Shown here piece after piece: positions 49,394 to 57,600 of a stretch of 64,000 nucleotides of DNA. A program made the translations under genes and the position numbers. Numbering within the stretch: position 1 is the first letter of the stretch; every line of letters starts with the position of its first letter. Origin of the DNA: Sipunculus nudus. Lineage: Eukaryota > Annelida > Sipuncula > Golfingiida > Sipunculidae. The stretch is taken from assembly GCA_026874595.1 (NCBI GenBank), contig CM049314.1, positions 16,236,729 to 16,300,728 of the forward strand, in the 5' to 3' direction. The notes under the pieces were generated by a model. That model was not told the DNA's origin and made no database searches. It saw only the letters and a program-made list of their open reading frames with translations.

Positions 49394-49399
49394 AATAAA
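49394..49399 (+). terminator. PolyA signal of the 532-residue gene
   Basis: AATAAA, about 320 bases past the stop at 49072; it is the first such signal downstream. Confidence 0.45.
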
Positions 49400-49415
49400 T
49401 AAATATATATCTATC

Positions 49416-49421
49416 TTTATT
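49416..49421 (-). terminator. PolyA signal of the 319-residue gene
   Basis: AATAAA on the minus strand, about 210 bases past the stop at 49630. Confidence 0.45.
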
Positions 49422-49629
49422 GTGGTCTGAACTCAATTTATTGATGAAATACGAGTGTGTATGATATGATCAGTGTCCAAAAACTCGGTCTGATTCTGTA
49501 GGGTTCAACATCTCCTCATTTCCAGCCTCCTGCTTCTTACTTACAGTTTCGTCTTTGTCAATCCGTCAAGACGTTTCTGCAGTTGCAGAGATCCCCGGGA
49601 ATAGTGGAGGTGGGAAAGGTAGGGTTGAA

Positions 49630-50589
49630 TTATGGGATATCGTTTCCGCGACCCAACCCACCGTTCCACACGTGTTCGTGTGACAGGCGCATGTCCCTTG
49701 CGTACTGTGCTACTGGGTCCATTGCATCCCCGGCCTGTAACAGTCGGAACACAGTGGCCCAGACGTGTCCTGTACACTTCCCGCGGCACGCGTTTGATCC
49801 GTGAGCGGCACCATTCATATCGGCGTCGGGTAGAGCACAAGTGGAGGCGTGTGACTTCAGCAGCCTGCGCAAAGGGTGTATCATATCCATGTCTACAGTG
49901 TAAATAAAACCTTCGCTCTTGTGGCGTATTGCACCCGCCATCATGAGGAACCCGAGCGCCATGTCACGTATAACTATGGCCGGCAGTGCAAGCCTCCGGT
50001 CCATGTGGAAACGTAGCATCTGTCCCATCCTAGCGGCTGTATTGGTCGACACGCAAGCCAAAGCCAGAGCTCCGCATGCGGTGAAACGCAAGGCGCCCGG
50101 TACGGGGTCACGTGCGTGGTCGTACGACAGGTGGAAATGGCCCTCTTCTGCGTATGGTGTTCCCGTTGGCGTCCAGAATTGGGTTGCCGCCGCCCAGGCC
50201 GTCCTGAGCTCAATTTCATGGGGTTTACCCACAGACGCCCACAGAGACGAATACGTTTTGTTTTGCATGAAGGCGGATATGCGCAAACCGACTCCGTCCG
50301 GCATAAAAGCTGCCCACAGTGTGGGGTCTTCCAGTCCTATGCGTTCTAGCGCGAAGTGTATTGCCTCCAGCACGAGGGCGTAATCAGCGAAGCATCGGGC
50401 CATACGGTATGCTATGTGCTTTCGTCTGTTAGTAAATGCGTCTGGTCCACCGCAGAATGTAAACGTGTCATCGTGTTTAAGGTGGAGCAGCCATTCAATG
50501 AAATCCCTCATACCGGCAGATCTGTCCAAAAGTTGGAAACCAACGTATAAATCCGTAAACTCGGAGCGCTTTGCATGTCCGTTTTCCAT
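49630..50589 (-). CDS. Unrecognised protein, 319 aa (possible capsid triplex subunit)
   Basis: A compact, well-ordered protein without a signal peptide or membrane segment. It is rich in aromatic and small residues, with segments such as L-W-A-A-F-M-P-D-G-V-G-L-R-I-S-A-F-M and F-T-A-C-G-A-L-A-L-A-C. Its length and position beside the polymerase-like and capsid genes would fit a herpesvirus triplex subunit, which is usually about 300 residues. I see no specific motif, so this is only a size-and-context suggestion. Confidence 0.72.
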   Translation of the reverse strand: MENGHAKRSEFTDLYVGFQLLDRSAGMRDFIEWLLHLKHDDTFTFCGGPDAFTNRRKHIAYRMARCFADYALVLEAIHFALERIGLEDPTLWAAFMPDGVGLRISAFMQNKTYSSLWASVGKPHEIELRTAWAAATQFWTPTGTPYAEEGHFHLSYDHARDPVPGALRFTACGALALACVSTNTAARMGQMLRFHMDRRLALPAIVIRDMALGFLMMAGAIRHKSEGFIYTVDMDMIHPLRRLLKSHASTCALPDADMNGAAHGSNACRGKCTGHVWATVFRLLQAGDAMDPVAQYARDMRLSHEHVWNGGLGRGNDIP

Positions 50590-50670
50590 AGTTATTTCAA
50601 AGCTGTATCTGGTCTTATCGCGTGTGTGTACACGGGCGCTTCGAAGGGTGAATCCGTATTGGTTGGATAT

Positions 50671-53652
50671 TCACGAACAAGACGGGTAACATGAATCTGA
50701 ATCGCACAACAGGGTGCGTTCGTCATCCAGACGCAGCAATCTCTGGCACTCTGCCATGGTGGTTGGACACAGCGATTTTATACCGTAGGGTAACAGGTTT
50801 TCTTGCGCGTGGGCAGACCGTGGGGGTGTGTGTTGGATGGCGACGGAATGAAATATGTGCGATAGCATCTTCTGCAGTTGCGCCGTTGTTACAGTTCGCA
50901 AGACTGGCAGCACCGCCGCGTACAGTACGTCGTTGTACCTTTCCCAGTCTAAGGTTGTGCCTGGCAAGACGTGGTCACGGTGCACTAGTCCCACGTTGAA
51001 ACACAGGTCCTCTGCCGGCACGTTTCGTGCTTTGATTTTGGAACATGACAGGATAGGGCGGCCCGCGTGTTCGGCGTCTCCCAGCAACCCCCTGTGGAAA
51101 GGGCTGTATGCCCAGTCGGCCGGACTGTACACTGCGGGGCGTTCAACCCAAACGTAAGGCCCCGCTTTCCCCTTCACGGTCAAACGTACAGGCAAACGGC
51201 CTTCCTTCCACACGTAAGGATCGAAATCTCGCAGTGACACCAGGGCTTTTGTTACTTCGGCAAAATCACCCTTCTGTTTGCAGTGTGCCCCCTTCGTAGG
51301 AGCTGACAGCTTTGTCGGGAAAGCGGGCAGGAGGAACCGATTGACGAGATCGGGTTGATTTCCCAAAACGCCTTTTAGGTCTGTCGTGTGCACTTCCCAC
51401 GTTGTCGGCCAGTGTTTGTACATTTCTTTCATGCCTGCACGCACACACTGTTCCACTTCATCTCGCGTTGCGACTTCCACAGGGCAGCCAGTGTCTGCTT
51501 TTCCGCCGAGTATCAGCACGACCTCATGTAACGTGGCGTCGATGGCCTCTGAGAGAGCTTGGCAATGATCAGACCTGTGGATGCCGGTTACCTTGGACAA
51601 GCGCCAACCGGACGCTGGATCGCGTTTGGCGTGAAATAAATGACAGGGCCCGATGAGGCCGACGAGGTTGTAGGACCCTTCGAGTTTGAAGGTCATCTCA
51701 GCAAAGCCTGTCAGATTTTGTACTCTGCTTTGAAATATCTCCAGTTCCGCATCAGACCCTGCAACCGCGTCTTCACTTGTGCCCGTTAGGTCTGGGGAAG
51801 CCTCGAACAGTACGCTGTCTTTCATCACGCGCAACAAACGATTCGTTTTAGGCACGCACTCCACCATAGCTGTGCTTGCCTGCTGTGCCAGTTGTGTCCA
51901 TCTGTCATAGAGCTCAGGGGCGTAATACTTCGACTGTCCGTAAGTGATCACTTGGCAGGCTTTTACGCGGGAGGCGGCCGATTTCGATGGTGAGAATAAG
52001 CGCCTGCGTTCCGCCAACCAAGCCAGCAGCTCACGTAAATACTCCGTGTCCAGGTGTGCTCCTAGGGTGGGGTAAAACTGGTTGGCGTCCATACCGTAAA
52101 ACTGCCCCGTGTGAACGCCCCGCTTGGCATAAATCACCCCTCCCGTTTGCGGCGGGAGTCCTTTGACGATAGTGACCGCATGATTATCTTTATCGGCACC
52201 CTCATCATCGCGTGCTTGGTTCTGTTCTGAAAGGGGTTCTCCTTCGTTGCAGACGCATGGATTGCACGTATGTGGCTCAATTGGGATTCGGCTATGTGGT
52301 TCTGTTGTGCTTTTGCTATGCCGTTTTGACAGGGGTATGGCGACATCCGCAACAAAAGCTTGAGGTGACAAATTCAGCGGCCATCCCATGATGGATATAT
52401 GGGCGTGCAGGCTATCCTCGCCTGCGTGACACGGGACACCCGAATTCACAAAGGCCAATTTACCCTGGCCAGTAACCACACAACCGTAGGGTAATATAAT
52501 AAAAAGCTCCGACCTGTGCAGGGGCGAAGGACACATGTGTTCCAGGACCCATGACGCCTGCGCGAAGGCACCATGTCTGATGTCACTTAGGTCAGAGCTG
52601 ACGTCCAGCCAATGGATGTCATCCGGGAGCGTGTGTGACGGAGGTTGACACAATAGGAACGCACCGCCGAACTCCGTGTCCTCTAAACATTGGTTGAGCA
52701 TTTCGGAAAATGCACTCAATTCACGCGCTTTCCTCAAAGGGTTGGCTGTTTGTGGTACAGGGCATCGTGCTAATGTGAGCTGTGGCAATGTGAACATGTC
52801 TGAGGGTACGTTCATCGTGGCACCGGACGTCTGCAATAAGTGTATGACGGCGCGCGAAAGCGGGTCCCATGCGACAGCGTTGTGCCTTTGGCGGTGACCA
52901 TTGCATACGTTGAGGGACTCGTGTACGGCCGAATTGACGACTCGTGTGAATGTTCGCTCCGTGATTGCGTCCGCATCACCGTCGGTCGCACGGTTTGTCG
53001 ATTTCCATTGGAGGTCGTGTGCAGGCCAGGAAACATTTCCGATGACATCTGTTGGTAAACGTAAGCGTTTCACATGCAGCCACGCACGCATGTCCATCTC
53101 CGAATGGTCAAGCGCAAAGTGTGAGAGAACACCTGGGTACCTCCCGGTCCCGCCACGGGGTGGCGGCAGGAAGACAGGTCGCACACCACTAGTCATCAGC
53201 GGAGGGAAACAGGCGAGCGGGTGCTCTTTGTTCCTACTAGCAGCGGATAGGTGCATACAGAGTGCCTGAAAAAGGTGAGGTATGAAATCGTGCCACACGC
53301 TATTTTCGGTCGGGAGTTTGTCACAGAATGTCCAAGGGCACTTCCAGGTATGCGAGTCCCTGTGGTCTTTCGGCAGACGTGCATGTAACCTGACATTCAA
53401 CCCTCCCGGTATTTTAAAAGGCAGAGGCAGATATCGGACGCCCTTATCTGTCCCCTCACACGGAACGCAGGTGAAAGTAGCCAAGGCACACATTCCGTCG
53501 TGGGATATGGCATGAAACCTCCATGCAAGAATCATGATCCTCGTACCTGTCATGTTCCCATTCTCAGAAGCGATGTGACTGCCGGTCACACATGGCGACG
53601 TTTCCGTCATCACGTGACAGCAACTGTTTAACGTATGATATGATCGGAACAC
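50671..53652 (-). CDS. Divergent family-B DNA polymerase-like protein, 993 aa
   Basis: Three palm motifs of family-B polymerases can be read in order. Motif A: G-M-D522-A-N-Q-F-Y-P, preceded by G-G-V-I-Y-A-K. Motif B: K564-x6-Y571-G572, the usual K-x3-N-S-x-Y-G with N-S replaced. Motif C: V-M-K-D612-S-V, where the first Asp of D-T-D-S is lost but the second, metal-binding one is kept. The A-to-B distance (about 50 residues) is much shorter than normal, so the fingers are reduced. Near the N-terminus R-I-M-I-L-A-W-R-F sits where an exonuclease D-x-E would be, without the acidic residues. The protein may be a degenerate polymerase acting as a helicase-primase accessory subunit, as known for herpesvirus UL8, or an active but unusual enzyme. 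Confidence 0.68.
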   Translation of the reverse strand: MFRSYHTLNSCCHVMTETSPCVTGSHIASENGNMTGTRIMILAWRFHAISHDGMCALATFTCVPCEGTDKGVRYLPLPFKIPGGLNVRLHARLPKDHRDSHTWKCPWTFCDKLPTENSVWHDFIPHLFQALCMHLSAASRNKEHPLACFPPLMTSGVRPVFLPPPRGGTGRYPGVLSHFALDHSEMDMRAWLHVKRLRLPTDVIGNVSWPAHDLQWKSTNRATDGDADAITERTFTRVVNSAVHESLNVCNGHRQRHNAVAWDPLSRAVIHLLQTSGATMNVPSDMFTLPQLTLARCPVPQTANPLRKARELSAFSEMLNQCLEDTEFGGAFLLCQPPSHTLPDDIHWLDVSSDLSDIRHGAFAQASWVLEHMCPSPLHRSELFIILPYGCVVTGQGKLAFVNSGVPCHAGEDSLHAHISIMGWPLNLSPQAFVADVAIPLSKRHSKSTTEPHSRIPIEPHTCNPCVCNEGEPLSEQNQARDDEGADKDNHAVTIVKGLPPQTGGVIYAKRGVHTGQFYGMDANQFYPTLGAHLDTEYLRELLAWLAERRRLFSPSKSAASRVKACQVITYGQSKYYAPELYDRWTQLAQQASTAMVECVPKTNRLLRVMKDSVLFEASPDLTGTSEDAVAGSDAELEIFQSRVQNLTGFAEMTFKLEGSYNLVGLIGPCHLFHAKRDPASGWRLSKVTGIHRSDHCQALSEAIDATLHEVVLILGGKADTGCPVEVATRDEVEQCVRAGMKEMYKHWPTTWEVHTTDLKGVLGNQPDLVNRFLLPAFPTKLSAPTKGAHCKQKGDFAEVTKALVSLRDFDPYVWKEGRLPVRLTVKGKAGPYVWVERPAVYSPADWAYSPFHRGLLGDAEHAGRPILSCSKIKARNVPAEDLCFNVGLVHRDHVLPGTTLDWERYNDVLYAAVLPVLRTVTTAQLQKMLSHIFHSVAIQHTPPRSAHAQENLLPYGIKSLCPTTMAECQRLLRLDDERTLLCDSDSCYPSCS

Positions 53653-53720
53653 AACCCCCCGTATCGTATCATTGACGGCCTGCCGTGCAGTTACGTCTGC
53701 GTCCCCAATGGCAGGCCACT

Positions 53721-53732
53721 ACTTATATAAGT
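53721..53732. promoter_or_regulatory. Palindromic TATA element between divergent genes
   Basis: ACTTATATAAGT is a perfect palindrome. It lies about 52 bases before the plus-strand start at 53784 and about 70 bases before the minus-strand start at 53652, so it could drive both. Confidence 0.55.
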
Positions 53733-53783
53733 GATACACGGCCCTGTGCCAGTTGCATATATGTACAAGTTGTGACCCTCGCG

Positions 53784-54305
53784 ATGTCGTCAGTGAGCCG
53801 TCGCGATAAACCTCGACCTAAGCGGTCGGTGTCACTCAGACGGCTCGTCCTTCTAAAAGCCGCCATGACCAGTGTAAATGCTGAAGCGGCCAGGCAAATG
53901 GTAGACTTCATCAGGGGAGCGCGAAAGTCGGCTTCTGACTTGTCTGATTGCTACAGTCTCGCTCTGGCAACCAACTGTCATCTGAATGTGTGGAAGCACC
54001 TGCAAGTGGACCCATGGCCACCAGAATCGTGTCTGTTCTGTCTGATGAATCTCAATAACCAGTCCGGTCCTGTGTTGTCACCAGAAACGGAAGCAGCCGT
54101 CTACAAAGCGTTGTGTCGCGAGATCCCGTTTTTGGAGAGCATGATCATCTTGGAAATTTACAAATTTACTCCCATGTCCGCTGATGCCGAATTGCTTTCG
54201 TACGTTATTTACTGCTTGGAAAATATCGGATACATGTTGAAAGAGGACGAAGCCGAGTGGGGCAAAGGTCGTATGCGTTTTGAAATTGTGTCAACGGATG
54301 TATAG
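53784..54305 (+). CDS. Member of a small paralogous family, 173 aa
   Basis: Start chosen at M-S-S-V-S-R-R-D because the ORF upstream of it runs across the TATA element at 53721. The basic N-terminus (R-D-K-P-R-P-K-R) could be a nuclear signal. It is related to the 181-residue protein at 26985-27530: shared V-D-P-W-P-P, then C-L, then A-V-Y-K-A, then S-A-D-A-E-L-L-S-Y-V-I-Y-C-L. No known family is recognised. The two copies lie far apart, so the duplication is not a simple tandem one. Confidence 0.68.
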   Translation: MSSVSRRDKPRPKRSVSLRRLVLLKAAMTSVNAEAARQMVDFIRGARKSASDLSDCYSLALATNCHLNVWKHLQVDPWPPESCLFCLMNLNNQSGPVLSPETEAAVYKALCREIPFLESMIILEIYKFTPMSADAELLSYVIYCLENIGYMLKEDEAEWGKGRMRFEIVSTDV

Positions 54306-54660
54306 CCTAACGCGCTCTGCCCCCACGTACAGGATTGTACGATAGGAGACATTGCAAAGAGGAGGGGACTCTCACAGATTCTCAAACCAGGACTGAACTT
54401 TGTTTGCATATTCTTGTTGTTAGTATTACCAAACATTTGACCAACATTGTGGGGTGTTTTTGGCATGCGTTATAAAGAGGTATTCGACATTGTGTTCATG
54501 TGTTGTGTTGTTTTTGGGATCGGCGTGTTGTGTGTGTGTTTGAACATAACCATGTACGCAACATATAACAAACAACCAATGCTTGCGACTATAAACCTTT
54601 ATTAGATAACAGTTCCAAAACATTTTACAACGTCTTTGACAATTACCGCTCCAATCCCTT
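54306..54660. other. Convergent gap
   Basis: Between the 173-residue gene and the capsid gene. It holds the capsid gene's AATAAA on the minus strand (54603-54598). Nothing else is recognised. Confidence 0.5.
54598..54603 (-). terminator. PolyA signal of the capsid gene
   Basis: AATAAA on the minus strand, about 60 bases past the stop at 54661. Confidence 0.65.
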
Positions 54661-57600
54661 TCATGCCATTGGACGGCCTCCAGACGTGGCAGGGTTGGCA
54701 TTTGGGTTGAATAGTAATGTGTTAAACCCGTTCAATTTGTAGTTTCCGTCAGGGAAGCGCGTGGGCTCACCCCATGTACGGTTATCCAAGGACAGGTGAG
54801 GGGCTGAACAAGATGTCATTGGCACGGCCCCGCCTAGGACGTGGCTGAGATGTCGGTACTGGCCCGGGCTATTGGACAGGCTCATCGGACTGATATGTGT
54901 GTGGCTTGCATCTCCTTTTGTCCCGACCTTCCATCCGGGTACAGGAACGTCTGCTCCTGGTGTTTTCCTTTTCCTCCCTAGATGGCCAAGTTCCATGTTC
55001 TCCAACAGTTCGGTCAGGCCGCGGTCCAGTCCGTTGTGAACGGGTGACCTCTCAGCAATCGTCTGAGGCATGCGCAACAGTTCCCCTACACTCGTCTGTG
55101 AATGTCCTACGTAAGCCAAGGAGAACGGCAATGACGCCCACGGGTTGCTGAAACCGGACGCCTCCCCCGTGTAAAACATGGAGCGGGTCATCCGGTTGGC
55201 ACAGTCTTGAAAAGCGTCCGACTTGCCCGGGTTACGCACGTCCACGACGTTGCAGAACGCTTCCAGTGGCATGCAAGTAGGCACCAACAGTATATCGGTT
55301 GTGGACTTTTCTGCCTGGCCGCGACCCGCGTCCCTCTCTGGCCAATAGGCGCTGTGTCCTTGAACGTAACCGGCTGTCTTTTGCAGGGGATCTGCGCCTG
55401 TGGAGCTTGCGGTCATCTTTCCGGCGAGACTGCTCCCGTACGCCTTTGCACTTTCCACGTACAACGTAGCCACGTCAGATGTTATGTTTCGTGCGTTCCT
55501 GTCGATGCCTTGCCAGGAGACCCTTGGGTGGTATGCCCCGTCTGTGCGGTTTCCTGTGAACATGGCGTGCGGCACAACGAGGCCTGATGTGCCCATCTTG
55601 GTTTCAGAAAAACGGAGCATTTCTTGCACGATCGTGCCACTGTGAGTGTCGTTGATCGTCTCTTGCGTGTGCACGGGTCCCTGTCTGAGCCATATACTCG
55701 CAGGGGTGGCTGCGAACAGGTGTTCTGTTTCCACTTTGTCGTGTTGCAGCACCATGCAACCCAGGGTGGCATGACCTGCCTGCTTTGCAAGAGCGCATAT
55801 ACCGGCTGCTGTTGCATATGTCTGTTGTACAGGTGTTATCATCACCCTGGCCTCCGGGCTCAACTGCGAAAGTGCTACGCGGCGCGAGTGAATGCCGTCT
55901 CGCTGAACTGGGTGATGTGCCGCAGCGTAAAGGTATATGTCCGGCTGCATGTCACACCCGTTGTACCGTGGTATATCTTTTCCAATCAATTTTCCTTTAT
56001 TTTCCGTTAGGGTTTCGCACATGTTTACGTCCATCACTTCTAGGGACAAGGGCAGGGGAAACCACAGTGTTTTGGCTGTTTCATCTGTGACAATCTTTTT
56101 TGCAGCCTCCAGTTTCGTTTTGGTGGATGGTTTTATCAAGCCGGTGTCGTCGTCGTATTCGAACGTGATACCCTCAAATGTTTTCAGCGTAATGTGGCTC
56201 ACGTCACCAGAAATGTCGACGGCGTTTTTTAGGAAGACCCCGTCCGTGCATAATGCAGTTTCCGTTCTGTAAAGGCCACCGTTTGTTGTTTTCATACGCA
56301 GACTGGCTGCCGGTACAGCTGATATGCGGAAAACCGTGTTATCTAAAGGGTAGAATTGTGTTTGAGTGTCCCAGGATGAGTGTCGGTTATTTCGAGCTGT
56401 CTTTTTGAATAAGTCCCTCGCTGTAGCCACCGTGACACACGCGGCCATCTGTTGGTTATCCTGACGTGGTTTAACAGCTGTCATTGTGCTCCCGCAAAGT
56501 TGCTGCATTATGCTGTAAAATGTCTTCATTTGAATCATGTCTTGTGGCGTTGCTGTTTGGAATATATTAGTTGGTATCTTAACATGACATTTGCTATACG
56601 CGTCTGTCTGATCCCTTTTTGCCTTTTCAGTCACATCGTACTTAGTTGGGTGAGTAGCAAACTCATCCGGAACCTGCCGCATCCATGCGAAACACGTCAC
56701 GTCCGTTGAGTCTTTCATGTCGACATGCTGCCACATGTTAGACCCCGTCACGCCCATTGGTAGCGGTGTGGGTAAAGCAAGGTCCGTGCAACTGCTGATT
56801 TCTTGACTACGCCGTAGTAATATTGCAGATTCTTTTTTTGTGAACGTCACTGCCTCGGATGACACGAGTTTTGCTGCTATCTGCCCGTGACCCAAAACCT
56901 GCAGATCGGCAGCTAACCGTTTCATCAAACACCCTGCGACATCTTCAGTTAACTTCACTATGCCACGGCATGCTTGTTGTAGTTTTTGTAAAGGCGGGAA
57001 CTGCCTCAATACAGGGGGGAGTGGCACTGTTGCGATCGCCTTCATCAGCGTCAGGTTTGAGTCGCATGTCAGCACCCCTCCGAAAGCGGAAAATATGTAA
57101 GCTGACCGTAGCAGGTACTGGAATTCAATGCTTTCTCCATTTTCACAAACGTGTGTGTGAAATTTTTCGACGAACAACATGTCAGTGGGGTACTTGGCGA
57201 TCAGCATCGCTTCCCAGCGTTTGCAGAGCAGGTCTTGACAAGAGTGGTTCAACGACGTACTCCAGACCCTGGCTGCCTCTGAGCGCGGATCAGTGGGGTC
57301 CAACAGGTAAGGGTAATGCGTCCTCGCTATGCTCTCACCCGCGTCCTGAACGCTGGACAGGGGTCGGAGACAGAGCGGTATATTTTCAAGATGAAATCTC
57401 GGTACGAACAGCGCGGATGTTCCTTCCTTGAACCCGTCTGGTATTGTACCACCTGTTATTTCACACAATTTTGAAAAAGATGTTTTGTCAAGATTCTTTG
57501 GGATGAAGTGTAGCGTCTGGAAGGGGTTAGGTTGGTCATGGAGCAGACGCACAGATCCCGCTTGGTGATAGTTCATGTGGTCCACATTACTCAGGCTGCG

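Larger units (their letters stand above)
49073..49629. other. Convergent gap with polyA signals
   Basis: AATAAA on the plus strand at 49394-49399 and on the minus strand at 49421-49416. The rest is AT-rich without a gene. Confidence 0.6.
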
